Shown piece after piece: positions 1 to 7,942 of a stretch of 33,185 bases of DNA. The DNA comes from Candidatus Gastranaerophilales bacterium (lineage in GTDB: Bacteria; Cyanobacteriota; Vampirovibrionia; Gastranaerophilales; Gastranaerophilaceae). Every line of letters starts with the position of its first letter. The stretch's first letter is position 1. A program made the translations under genes and the position numbers. The stretch spans positions 1 to 33,185 of the forward strand of contig CALUTG010000016.1 in NCBI GenBank assembly GCA_944323615.1. The letters are read 5' to 3'. The notes under the pieces are model-generated. The model did no database searches and had not been told where the DNA came from. It saw nothing but the letters and a program-made list of their open reading frames with translations.

Positions 1-1275
1 GATACAACGGATGAATTTGATAATTTAGGGACATTGCATCCTGCTACTGGACCTATTAAAGAAGCTCAGGAACTTGCTGCACAAGCTTTCGGCGCAAAAA
101 GAACATTTTTCCTGCTTAACGGCTCTACCGCAGGTAACCTTGCTATTGCAATGGCTCTTACTAAAAAAGGGCAGAAGGTTATTATTAACAGAAACTGCCA
201 CAGATCAGCTTTAACAGGTCTTATGATTTCAGGCGCAGAACCAATCTGGGTTTGTCCTAATCAGATTGAAGATTGGTCAATCTGGGGTAATTTGGATGCT
301 TCAACTATAGAAAGATTATTGCAGGAAAACCCTGATACAGGTCTCGTATGGATTACAAATCCGACTTACGAAGGGGTTGTATCAGATATTAGAGCGATTA
401 GTTCGGTTTGTAAAAAATACGGTGTACCGCTTGTTGTTGACGAAGCTCACGGATGCTTGTGGAATTTCAGCAGGGATCTTCCTGAAACAGCTTTGAAACT
501 CGGAGCTGATGCTATTGTACATTCTCTTCACAAAACCGGCGGAAGCATGAGCCAGAGTTCAATGCTCCATATCTCAAAAGATTCTATTTTGGATGATAAG
601 GCTGTGGAAAAAGCGCTTAAGCTTCTTCATACAACAAGCCCTTCATTGCTTTTGCTTGCAAGTCTAGATGCTGCAAGAGCCAATCTTCAGTCTAAATCGG
701 GTCAGGCTGCTTTGGAAAGAGCAATTAAAAATGCCAAATATTTAAGAACAAGATTGGATAATATTCCGAACCTTCATCAGCTTAAATCAGACTTTGGTTA
801 TATGACTGATGTTACAAAAGTCTTTATTAAGATTGACGGACTTTCAGGTAAAAGATTGGAATCAATCTTAGAAATTGATTTTAATATAGAGGTAGAATCG
901 GCTTCTGACATCGGAGTTCTAATTCTTTGCAACCTCGGCAACAAACATTCGGATTTTAAATATCTTGCAGATTCTCTGGAAAAGATTGCAACAGGAGACT
1001 ACAAAGACATCTATTATCTTGAAAAACGTAAACATATGCCAATGCTTGAACCTCAAATAAAAATGAGTTTAAGAGATGCTTTTTATGCAGATAAAGAAAC
1101 TGTTATGAAAGAGCATGCCGTAGGCAGAATTTCAGCTGAAGTTATTGCTGAATGTCCTCCGGGAATTTCAATTCTTCTTCCCGGAGAGCTTATAACAGAA
1201 GAACATTTACCATACCTGAATGATTATGATGTTTTGGAAGTGGTAAAAGAAGATGGCAAGAAAAAAGAAATCTAA
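1..1275 (+). CDS. Orn/Lys/Arg decarboxylase, 5'-truncated by window
   Basis: The reading frame is open from base 1, so the N-terminus lies outside the window. This is a fold-type I PLP enzyme of the Orn/Lys/Arg decarboxylase family, which removes CO2 from a basic amino acid to give a polyamine or its precursor. Visible marks are the PLP-binding lysine in HSLHKTGG (Lys codon 532-534), the VVDEAHG motif before it (about 433-453), and HPATGPIKEAQELAA near the start. The C-terminal part has the small-domain pattern AVGRISAEVIAECPPGISILLPGE. The size suggests the short form without a wing domain, as in cyanobacterial and Bacillus enzymes. Substrate (arginine, lysine or ornithine) cannot be read from the sequence. 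The end overlaps the next gene by 23 bases. Spermidine synthase lies about 4 kb away on the other strand. Confidence 0.9.
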   Translation, partial: DTTDEFDNLGTLHPATGPIKEAQELAAQAFGAKRTFFLLNGSTAGNLAIAMALTKKGQKVIINRNCHRSALTGLMISGAEPIWVCPNQIEDWSIWGNLDASTIERLLQENPDTGLVWITNPTYEGVVSDIRAISSVCKKYGVPLVVDEAHGCLWNFSRDLPETALKLGADAIVHSLHKTGGSMSQSSMLHISKDSILDDKAVEKALKLLHTTSPSLLLLASLDAARANLQSKSGQAALERAIKNAKYLRTRLDNIPNLHQLKSDFGYMTDVTKVFIKIDGLSGKRLESILEIDFNIEVESASDIGVLILCNLGNKHSDFKYLADSLEKIATGDYKDIYYLEKRKHMPMLEPQIKMSLRDAFYADKETVMKEHAVGRISAEVIAECPPGISILLPGELITEEHLPYLNDYDVLEVVKEDGKKKEI

Positions 1276-1681
1276 TAATACAATTATCCGTTTTTTAGTA
1301 ATTTTTCTTTTAATGGCTTCAGGAATTTATTATCTGGGCTTAAATTATGTGCCTCAAAAGTGGTATGAAACCCAAACTATGATGCCGGATCAGATTGAAT
1401 CATATTACGTTAATCAGTGGTGCACATCGGATTTTGGGCGAAAAGAAGCTGTTTTGTGGGATTTGACAAGAGTAGACTGCCTTGCTAAAGATTATGCAAT
1501 AGAATTTGATTTTGCCAAAAAGTGGGCTGAGGCTATCGGTCAGTCGCTTTATTATTCCAAAATGACAGGGAAAAAACCTGCTGTGGCTCTGATTTTAACA
1601 AGTATTACCGACTATAGATATGTTAAAAGAGTTGAAAGGCTCGATAAGGGAATTAAAATATTTCTAATTAGAGCATACTAG
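1253..1681 (+). CDS. membrane-anchored PD-(D/E)xK-like small protein
   Basis: The protein has 142 residues. The basic N-terminus (MARKKKSNN) is followed by one membrane segment at about residues 11-30. The rest resembles a compact PD-(D/E)xK nuclease fold: RVDCL, then YAIEFDFAKKWAEAIGQSLYY, then KPAVALILTS. This gives D, E-x-D and a Gln/Tyr helix in the family's usual order. The nuclease assignment is by motif only and catalysis is untested. With Nin and a large soluble domain outside, the domain may face the cell exterior. The start lies inside the decarboxylase gene with only a weak upstream purine stretch, so translational coupling is likely. It meets the next minus-strand gene tail to tail with a 4-base overlap. 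Confidence 0.8.
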   Translation: MARKKKSNNTIIRFLVIFLLMASGIYYLGLNYVPQKWYETQTMMPDQIESYYVNQWCTSDFGRKEAVLWDLTRVDCLAKDYAIEFDFAKKWAEAIGQSLYYSKMTGKKPAVALILTSITDYRYVKRVERLDKGIKIFLIRAY

Positions 1682-2019
1682 TTCCTTAGGCAAGCCTTTG
1701 CGGCATCCTGATTCTTTCTATCTTTTATCATTTTTTTCAAGAGTTTTTCTTTTGGTGTTTTGACCCGAAAAGCATTAAGAAACATGCATTTTACTATTCG
1801 CAGCCCTATTTTTGAAAAAAGCGGAATAGTCCCTTTTACAGGAGATTCCAGTGACATAGCAGTTTCGAAATTATCGACCGCAAGTTCCGCATATTTTACA
1901 TGTGCTTCTTTAAATCCCTTATAATCACCTAAAAGTAAAGAAAAAGCAGAATCACTCTTGAGACTTTTGAGATGATTTATAATTATATCATTTTGTGTTA
2001 TTGGTGCAATTTTTGGCAT
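1678..2019 (-). CDS. small protein with N-terminal PIT signature
   Basis: I do not recognise this 113-residue protein. It starts MPKIAPITQND, sharing I-x-P-I-T with the proteins starting at 3925 and 12369. The body is helical and basic toward the end (KTPKEKLLKKMIKDRKNQ), with no clear signal peptide or membrane segment. A good Shine-Dalgarno (GAGGAA) lies 7 bases before the ATG. It is the last gene of a minus-strand group (3925, 3325, 2019). It overlaps the stop of the PD-(D/E)xK-like gene by 4 bases. Confidence 0.75.
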   Translation of the reverse strand: MPKIAPITQNDIIINHLKSLKSDSAFSLLLGDYKGFKEAHVKYAELAVDNFETAMSLESPVKGTIPLFSKIGLRIVKCMFLNAFRVKTPKEKLLKKMIKDRKNQDAAKACLRN

Positions 2020-2056
2020 AAATAATTCCTCTATAATTTGTATTTAATAATTAACA

Positions 2057-3325
2057 TCAAAATCCGCTATGCATTCTTATATAATCAAGAAATGTATTAT
2101 CATCGGTAGGATTGTCTCTGAGACATTTATCATAGACTGCTCCGTATCTGTAATATAAATCCGATAATTTTTCTTTATATATATTCTCAAGCTCTTCTTT
2201 TAATTCAGTTTTATTTATAAAATTTAAAATATTTTTATATTTGCAATAAATAGTCTTATAAAGTTTAGGACTATTACTTTGTGTATTTTCGTCAGGTACT
2301 ATAAATTTAAACTTATCATTCACTCTCTGTTTATAAATCTCAAGCTTTTTGTCTTTATCCAGAGTATTTTGAGCAGAATCAAGCACCTGATAATCTTTTA
2401 TAATATCATCGGCAAGATATTTATCAATATTCAAGGATGAAGCAAGCTTAACAGAGTCTCCTTTGGATTCAAAAAGGGCTGTATTAAAAGCAATTTTTGA
2501 ATAATCCGTCCACAAATCATAGTTTGAAATATCTAAATAAGCATTCTTATTACCATCATAACTATAATACGTATATGCAAGATTCCTTTTTGATGTTATT
2601 TTTTTCTTAGCAGCTGAATATATAGAATGTAATAAATTTTTAATTCCATCTTTATTCTCTACTAAATATTTGTAATGATTTCCGTTATTAAGAGCTTTTA
2701 CTATTTCATAATTATAAATATATTGTTCTGGAAGAGTAGAAGGCAAATACTTTTTTACACCATAAATAGCTTTATCAGCAATATCCTCTTTAAAAGTTTT
2801 ATAATATACATCAGAAAGACTCTTAAAAACATTAATAAAATCTTGACTTAAATATTCTCCATAATTATAAAGCGATGTTATAAAATCTTTTTTTGCATTA
2901 CGCTCATAACCATTACTATCGTCTGTTTGATAAATAAGTTCAGTCAGTGTTCTTTTTTTCATTTCACTGACAGACGGAAGCGATTGTCTAAAAAAATTAT
3001 AGACAGAAAATTTTGATGAATTATCAATCTCGCTGCGCATTTTACTTAAAGCCAACATTATTTCAGCTTTGGCATATGGATGAATATTCAGGTCATTATA
3101 TAAGGTGTTAATAGATTGCTTAACTTTTGTAACCTGTTTGCAAGTGTGAAAATTTTTCGCTGTTTTATTTGAAACACTTAAAAGCAGGTAAGCTTTATAT
3201 ATTAGTACTGAAAGTTCTGCCGCAGCACCAAAGGAAATATTTTGAGCATTTGATACGTTTTGCTGAATTTTGGTAGTACAAATTTTATTATCGTTGTTGT
3301 AGGTTGGTGATATTGTGATTCTCAT
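2057..3325 (-). CDS. lineage-type protein with N-terminal SFG signature
   Basis: A 422-residue protein of unknown function. The N-terminus (MRITISPTYNNDN...) is Asn-rich and reaches NISFGAAAEL at about residues 29-38, matching the S-F-K/Q/G pattern of neighbouring proteins. Residues 38-55 are hydrophobic and could touch or cross a membrane. The rest is long, helical and rich in Lys, Tyr, Asn and Asp, with no enzyme motif that I can see. It starts 15 bases after the gene at 3341-3925 on the same strand, so the two are probably co-transcribed from the promoter at 3967-3995. The Shine-Dalgarno is weak (GGAT). It may be exported or surface-associated, which is inference from the signature only. 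Confidence 0.75.
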   Translation of the reverse strand: MRITISPTYNNDNKICTTKIQQNVSNAQNISFGAAAELSVLIYKAYLLLSVSNKTAKNFHTCKQVTKVKQSINTLYNDLNIHPYAKAEIMLALSKMRSEIDNSSKFSVYNFFRQSLPSVSEMKKRTLTELIYQTDDSNGYERNAKKDFITSLYNYGEYLSQDFINVFKSLSDVYYKTFKEDIADKAIYGVKKYLPSTLPEQYIYNYEIVKALNNGNHYKYLVENKDGIKNLLHSIYSAAKKKITSKRNLAYTYYSYDGNKNAYLDISNYDLWTDYSKIAFNTALFESKGDSVKLASSLNIDKYLADDIIKDYQVLDSAQNTLDKDKKLEIYKQRVNDKFKFIVPDENTQSNSPKLYKTIYCKYKNILNFINKTELKEELENIYKEKLSDLYYRYGAVYDKCLRDNPTDDNTFLDYIRMHSGF

Positions 3326-3340
3326 AATAAATTATCCGAT

Positions 3341-3925
3341 TTAAAGTATATTAGTTATTGTGTCGATTATTTTGTCAACAGCATTACCTATAATTTCTCC
3401 ATCATCAGAAGGGATTTTTTCTAAAATGTCCCCTCCAGATAGACCTCCTGTAAAAGTCTCTGCCGTTTGCCCCACAGCAGTTTCTGTCGTATTATCATAC
3501 AGAGAATCTTTAAATAAATGTTTGAAAACAGCATCTTGTCCAGAGCCAGAATTTAAAACAATATCCGTCCCTTTCATTACTTGATTATTTAAAATCTCAT
3601 TATTTATCTCTGTTAAGGGATCAGAAACGCTGTCTTTAAGCTCCATTATATGTGGACTTCCATCCGGTGTAAAATGGAGCAGGGTATTATTACTTTCGTT
3701 AATAATATTATTCCCGTCTCTTTTTTCCATAACCTTAGAAATAACTACTTCTAGTTTTTCTTTACTTTCACTTATTTCATCTCCTAATTTTTCAAAAATA
3801 TTTTTTGCGGGCTGCAAATTTTCTCTTAAGCTTGCCGGAATATTAGGTGTTGTCGGGTCATAGAACCCTTTGAATGATGGTCTGTATGGACTATTAAAAT
3901 TTACTGTTGTGATTGGTCGGATCAT
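3341..3925 (-). CDS. small acidic protein with N-terminal PIT...SFKG signature
   Basis: A 194-residue protein of unknown function and the first gene of the minus-strand group. It starts MIRPITTVNFN and reaches PSFKGFYDPT at about residues 16-25, the clearest example here of the I-x-P-I-T plus S-F-K-G pattern. The remainder is acidic and probably partly disordered, with a Gly/Thr-rich stretch (VGQTAETFTGGLSGGD) and an amphipathic C-terminal end. No transmembrane segment is evident. A strong Shine-Dalgarno (GAGGAGG) precedes the ATG, and a good promoter lies about 45 bases upstream. Confidence 0.75.
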   Translation of the reverse strand: MIRPITTVNFNSPYRPSFKGFYDPTTPNIPASLRENLQPAKNIFEKLGDEISESKEKLEVVISKVMEKRDGNNIINESNNTLLHFTPDGSPHIMELKDSVSDPLTEINNEILNNQVMKGTDIVLNSGSGQDAVFKHLFKDSLYDNTTETAVGQTAETFTGGLSGGDILEKIPSDDGEIIGNAVDKIIDTITNIL

Positions 3926-3966
3926 AATACCTCCTCTGATATCCCTAACTTTGTTGGTTTTTAGCT

Positions 3967-3995
3967 AGTATAATCCCGTAAAATTTGAGTTTCAA
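3967..3995 (-). promoter_or_regulatory. sigma70-type promoter for the 3925-1678 gene group
   Basis: On the minus strand, TTGAAA (3995-3990) and TATACT (3972-3967) are separated by exactly 17 bases. The first gene starts at 3925, giving a leader of roughly 35 bases with a strong Shine-Dalgarno. Confidence 0.75.
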
Positions 3996-4014
3996 TATTT
4001 TGTAAAGATTATTA

Positions 4015-4042
4015 ACAAAAAAGCCTCTTTTCAAAAGAGGCT
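4015..4042 (-). terminator. intrinsic terminator of serS
   Basis: GCCTCTTTT (4023-4031) and AAAAGAGGC (4033-4041) form a 9-bp stem, followed on the minus strand by a run of T. It begins only 9 bases past the serS stop codon. Confidence 0.9.
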
Positions 4043-4049
4043 TTTAAAT

Positions 4050-5312
4050 CTATATCTTATCAAATCCGGTATATTTTCTTAAAACTTCCGGAATGAGTAT
4101 TGTTCCGTCTTCCTGCTGGAAGTTTTCTATAATTGCGGCAAACGTTCTTCCGACAGCAAGCCCGGAACCGTTAATCGTATGGACAAATCTTACCTGTCCG
4201 TCTTTAGTTCTGTATCTCATATTTGCTCTTCTTGCCTGATAATCGCCATAGTTAGAACAGCTTGAGATTTCTTTATAGTTATTATATGAAGGCATCCAAA
4301 CCTCTAAATCCCAGCACTTGTTAGCGGAAAATCCGATATCCGCTGTGCATAAAGCAACTTTTCTATACGGAAGTCCTAATTTTTCCAAGCAAACCTCTGC
4401 ATCTCTCGTAAGTTTTGCGTGTTCTTCCGGACTGGATTCAGGAGTAGTAAGTTTTACCATCTCAACTTTATTAAACTGGTGAACTCTGATTAAACCTCTT
4501 GTATCTTTTCCCGCAGAACCGGCTTCTCTTCTAAAACATGGAGTATAAGCAGTCATATATTTAGGAAGATCATCCTCTGAAAGAATTTCACCTGCATAAA
4601 TATTTGTAACAGGAACTTCTGCAGTCGGAATAAGGTATAAATCCTCATCAACACATTTGTACATATCTTCAGCAAATTTAGGAAGCTGGCCTGTACCTGT
4701 CATTGTTGCAGCATTTGCCATAAACGGAGGAAGGATTTCTTCGTACCCATGTTCTTCCGTGTGTATATCTAAGAAAAATTGAATAATAGCACGCTCAAGT
4801 TTTGCGCCTTTTCCTCTGTATAAAGTAAATCTTGATTGTGAAAGCTTAACCCCTCTTTCAAAATCCACAATACCTTTTTCTTCGCAAATATCCCAGTGTG
4901 GCTTCGGCTCAAAAGAAAATTTGGTCGGCTCTCCCCAGGTTGAAACAACCTGGTTATCATCTTCCGAAGCCCCGATTGGAGTTGTTTCGTCAGGAATATT
5001 AGGAATTCTTAAAAGAATGTCTCTCTGTTTTGTATCAAGTTCTGCCTGCTTGTCTTCCAAAACTTTGATTTCTTCTCCTAAAAACCTTACTTCTTCCTGA
5101 ATAGAATCAGTATTTTCCCCGTTTTTTTTCATCAAACCGATTTTTTGTGATTCTGATTTTCTTTTTGCTCTAAGTTCATCTGCCTGAGCTTGAATCTTTC
5201 TTCTTTCGGAATCAATTTCAATAACTTCATTTACTGATAATTCAGGATTTCTTCTTTTTAAAAGCTCATTAATCTTTTCAGGATTCTCTCTGATAATTTT
5301 AATATCTAACAT
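4050..5312 (-). CDS. serS: seryl-tRNA synthetase
   Basis: Cytosolic enzyme that charges tRNA-Ser with serine using ATP. At 420 residues it is the usual bacterial length. The N-terminal long coiled-coil arm (about residues 30-100) comes first, then the class II catalytic core. Motif 2 is [20 protein letters not shown], with the TAEVP serine-binding loop before it, and motif 3 is [15 protein letters not shown] chose the ATG at 5312 ([10 protein letters not shown]) because GAGGT sits 7-8 bases before it and family proteins start this way; a GTG at 5348 would add 12 residues unlike the family. It is monocistronic, with its own terminator at 4015-4042. Confidence 0.97.
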   Translation of the reverse strand: MLDIKIIRENPEKINELLKRRNPELSVNEVIEIDSERRKIQAQADELRAKRKSESQKIGLMKKNGENTDSIQEEVRFLGEEIKVLEDKQAELDTKQRDILLRIPNIPDETTPIGASEDDNQVVSTWGEPTKFSFEPKPHWDICEEKGIVDFERGVKLSQSRFTLYRGKGAKLERAIIQFFLDIHTEEHGYEEILPPFMANAATMTGTGQLPKFAEDMYKCVDEDLYLIPTAEVPVTNIYAGEILSEDDLPKYMTAYTPCFRREAGSAGKDTRGLIRVHQFNKVEMVKLTTPESSPEEHAKLTRDAEVCLEKLGLPYRKVALCTADIGFSANKCWDLEVWMPSYNNYKEISSCSNYGDYQARRANMRYRTKDGQVRFVHTINGSGLAVGRTFAAIIENFQQEDGTILIPEVLRKYTGFDKI

Positions 5313-5393
5313 TCTTAATACCTCATTTTCTGATTTTATTTTTATCACAAAATAGATTAAAAGTATATATTTCGGGAATAAAAACCTTTTTAT

Positions 5394-5435
5394 TTAAAAA
5401 AATTAACTAAGGTATAATTTATACCTTAGTTAATT
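5394..5435 (-). terminator. intrinsic terminator of the HIT-speE operon
   Basis: A perfect 17-bp inverted repeat with a one-base centre spans 5401-5435 (arm AATTAACTAAGGTATAA). On the minus strand it is followed by a run of seven T. It lies 20 bases past the speE stop. Confidence 0.88.
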
Positions 5436-5454
5436 CATTAGTTCAATTTGTATT

Positions 5455-6306
5455 TTATACCAAAAGCTCCTTCAAATAATTTGGAAGCGCAAACCTTGCA
5501 TTGTGGTATTCTTTATTATAAATTTTGCAAGTCTTTGTAATAGCGTTTCCGCGTCTTTCATCCCAGTAAGAAAGAGGCTCAACTGTTTCCGAGCAAAATG
5601 CCCATGCCCAATATCCGCCGGGATAAGTCGGGATATTAGAAGTATAAGTAGAACAAATCGGAAATACTTTTTTCAATAATGCATACATTTTTCTGATTTC
5701 TTCTTTATTAACAAACGGGGATTCGGATTGAGCTGACATAATTCCGCCCGGTTTAAGCGAACGCTTAACGTTTGTATAAAACTCTTCCGTAAACAGACCT
5801 TCCCCCGGACCTAACGGATCCGTTGAGTCAATAAGTACTATATCAAACATATTTTCTTTATCTTTAATATATTCGATAGCATCCTGAACCAGAATCTCGC
5901 ACTTAGGGTTATCCAACTCGCAAGATATTGTCGGAAGATATTTTTTGCACGCATCTATAACCATACCGTCAATTTCACATAAAACAATTTTCTCAACAGT
6001 ATCGTGTTTCAAAACTTCTCTAACAGTACCGCCGTCGCCGCCGCCGATTACAAGAACTGTTTTAGGATCAGGATGATGCATCATCGGAATATGTGCTATC
6101 ATTTCGTGATAATGATATTCATCTCCTTCCGTCGTCATCATCAAATCATCAATGGTAAGAACCCTTCCCAAGGTGCTATCTGTATCAAAAATTTCTACTT
6201 TTTGAAACTCAGATTTATCTGAAAATAAGATATCTTTTTGCTTAATAGCAATACCAAACCCAGAAGGTGTAATTTCCTTATAGAATTTTTCCTGTGTTAT
6301 CGTCAT
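5455..6306 (-). CDS. speE: spermidine synthase (polyamine aminopropyltransferase)
   Basis: Transfers the aminopropyl group of decarboxylated S-adenosylmethionine to putrescine or a related amine in the cytosol. The 283-residue length is typical. An N-terminal beta domain (residues 1-60) is followed by the Rossmann core. The dcSAM-binding loop is VLVIGGGDGG at about 85-94, with CEID following it, and the active-site segment is LIDSTDPLGPGEGLF at about 156-170. Its ATG overlaps the TGA stop of the HIT gene (ATGA), so the two are translationally coupled. The decarboxylase at 1-1275 belongs to the same broad pathway but is transcribed separately. Confidence 0.96.
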   Translation of the reverse strand: MTITQEKFYKEITPSGFGIAIKQKDILFSDKSEFQKVEIFDTDSTLGRVLTIDDLMMTTEGDEYHYHEMIAHIPMMHHPDPKTVLVIGGGDGGTVREVLKHDTVEKIVLCEIDGMVIDACKKYLPTISCELDNPKCEILVQDAIEYIKDKENMFDIVLIDSTDPLGPGEGLFTEEFYTNVKRSLKPGGIMSAQSESPFVNKEEIRKMYALLKKVFPICSTYTSNIPTYPGGYWAWAFCSETVEPLSYWDERRGNAITKTCKIYNKEYHNARFALPNYLKELLV

Positions 6307-6623
6307 AGTCTTATATCTCCTGATAAAATGTGTATATGTATATGAAAAACTTCCTGACCGGCTTCTTTTCCGGTATTAATAACTGTTCTGTATGATTTTA
6401 AGCCAGCCTTTTTTGCAGCCTCTTTAACCGTCATCATAAGCCTGCCGAGCAAAGCTTCGTCATTTAATTCATTTAATGATTCCACGTGAATTCTCGGAAC
6501 AACAAGAAGGTGGGTATCCGCTTTAGGATTAATATCCTTAAATACCACCGCGTCTTCATTTTCGTAAACAAATTCCGTTCCGAAATCTCCGTTAATAATT
6601 TTACAAAATATACAATCTTCCAT
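6303..6623 (-). CDS. HIT family (Hint-type) nucleotide hydrolase
   Basis: A 106-residue cytosolic histidine-triad protein. Hint-type members hydrolyse purine nucleoside phosphoramidates. The N-terminal CIFCKIINGD and C-terminal VFHIHIHILSG carrying the H-x-H-x-H triad are intact. I place the start at the ATG at 6623 (MEDCIFCKII) because AAGGAG lies 7 bases upstream and the family begins there; a TTG at 6644 would put that Shine-Dalgarno inside the coding region. It overlaps speE by 4 bases. It starts 53 bases after the stop of the secreted protein gene at 6676, so read-through from the 7848 promoter is possible. Confidence 0.95.
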   Translation of the reverse strand: MEDCIFCKIINGDFGTEFVYENEDAVVFKDINPKADTHLLVVPRIHVESLNELNDEALLGRLMMTVKEAAKKAGLKSYRTVINTGKEAGQEVFHIHIHILSGDIRL

Positions 6624-6675
6624 AAGACTCTCCTTGTTAGACAAGGATAATCCAAAGTAAGGGCAATGTAAAGAA

Positions 6676-7848
6676 TTAATTTGAATAATCTCTAAGTTCC
6701 GGACGGGAAGTTGTAGAATCGCCGTATAAGCTGTTTCTCCTGCCTTTTTTGAGGTCGATATCTATTATAAAATCGTCCTGCGGAGCTTCAATTTGCGGAG
6801 TCTTTTTGAATACCGTATTTTTCACATTACTGTCATCGGAAGTTGTCTTAAAGAGAGATTGAATCTTATTCATGCCGGATTCTTGAACTGGTGAAGTTGG
6901 TTCTGTATAGGTATTTGCCTGCGAAGGATATACAGGTTTTGCTTCAACTTCCAGCTTTGATTGCATTTCAAGCTGCTTTTTCTCTTTTTCGGCAGCTTTT
7001 TGAAGGCGGCGCTCTTCTCTTCTTGCTTTTGCAGCCTCATTTTTTTCATTAATATCTGTTTTGACTACATTATAAACTTTATCAGTTTCCTTACCCCAGC
7101 GTCTGTATTTTTTTGTAAAGACATTATCAATATTTCCTATATCATAGTAAATCTGGTTGGATTCTTTAGCAAATACATCAGCCGGAAGAACATTAGATTG
7201 TACATTTTGCGCTATTTCAGGGCAAAGAAGTCTTGAATAATCTTTAATTTTCTGAAGCTGTTCTGTTTGAGGAGACGGTCCCCTTGTTATAATTCTGTTT
7301 TCGCAAACGCTTATTGTTTTATAGAAAGTATCAGACCAAAGAGTGTTATTAGTTTTTGTATCCACAAGAACGGCATAGGTTGAGACTTTGTAAGCCGGAT
7401 CGACAACGGTTGCTCCCGCAATATTCAAAAAATCCCATAATGTACGTCTCAAAATATAATTTTCTGAGTCAATATAAGATGTCATTAAAAGTACATAGCG
7501 GGTATTTAAATTTGCAGCAAGTTTTTTAACCAAATTATAGTCAACATTATATGTTGCCCTGAATCTTTCAGTTAAAGTTTTTGCAGCCAGCATTGCGTTA
7601 GGACGTCCTTTTAAAATGTGACGTATTTCACTTACTCTCGGAGCTGTAATATAATCGGTTTTATTTAAAATATTTACAACTTCGTCAGCAAAGAACTCTG
7701 ATGCCGCATCATAGATATAAGAATCAAGAGAGGCATTTTCAGTAACAATATTATCAGGAATAACAACAACTTTATATTCCTCTGCAAAAACCAGAGGAGA
7801 AAAGAAAATAGCTATCCCAATTAATAATAATTTTAAAAAATCTCTCAC
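6676..7848 (-). CDS. secreted CsgG/TolB-N-like protein, GTG start
   Basis: The 390-residue product begins with a clean signal peptide, MRDFLKLLLIGIAIFFSPLVFA followed by EEYK. The mature part starts like CsgG/TolB-N periplasmic domains (YKVVVIPDN), with a later strand pattern YVLLMTSYID, then TYAVLVDTKTNNTLWSDTFYK. Residues about 265-300 form a charged Ala/Lys/Arg/Glu coiled coil, and the C-terminus is Pro/Ser-rich and probably disordered. The fold assignment is tentative. I chose the GTG at 7848: a strong promoter (7856-7884) places the transcript start on or next to that codon, and upstream starts (TTG 7884, ATG 7869) would lie inside the promoter itself. Confidence 0.75.
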   Translation of the reverse strand: MRDFLKLLLIGIAIFFSPLVFAEEYKVVVIPDNIVTENASLDSYIYDAASEFFADEVVNILNKTDYITAPRVSEIRHILKGRPNAMLAAKTLTERFRATYNVDYNLVKKLAANLNTRYVLLMTSYIDSENYILRRTLWDFLNIAGATVVDPAYKVSTYAVLVDTKTNNTLWSDTFYKTISVCENRIITRGPSPQTEQLQKIKDYSRLLCPEIAQNVQSNVLPADVFAKESNQIYYDIGNIDNVFTKKYRRWGKETDKVYNVVKTDINEKNEAAKARREERRLQKAAEKEKKQLEMQSKLEVEAKPVYPSQANTYTEPTSPVQESGMNKIQSLFKTTSDDSNVKNTVFKKTPQIEAPQDDFIIDIDLKKGRRNSLYGDSTTSRPELRDYSN

Positions 7849-7855
7849 ACTTGGA

Positions 7856-7884
7856 ATTATAACATACATATAGGAAAGTATCAA
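7856..7884 (-). promoter_or_regulatory. leaderless sigma70-type promoter for the 7848 gene
   Basis: On the minus strand, TTGATA (7884-7879), 17 bases, and TATAAT (7861-7856). The GTG start is 7 bases past the -10 box, so transcription should begin at or within a base of the start codon. No Shine-Dalgarno is present. Confidence 0.8.
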
Positions 7885-7902
7885 AAATTTACATCATGTA
7901 AC

Positions 7903-7934
7903 TTACTGTATTATTTTCTTATATATAATATAAT
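7903..7934 (+). promoter_or_regulatory. probable promoter of the AsmA/TamB-like gene
   Basis: TTACTG (7903-7908), 17 bases, then TAATAT (7926-7931), overlapping two TATAAT boxes (7924-7929, 7929-7934). The ATG is at 7943 with no Shine-Dalgarno, so the leader is at most a few bases. Which -10 is used cannot be decided. Confidence 0.5.
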
Positions 7935-7942
7935 TAATTAAA

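Noticed and set aside
5349-5454. Riboswitch or T-box leader for serS
   Set aside because: The only strong structure is a 17-bp palindrome with a T-run facing the speE direction, which is a terminator; no T-box features are visible.
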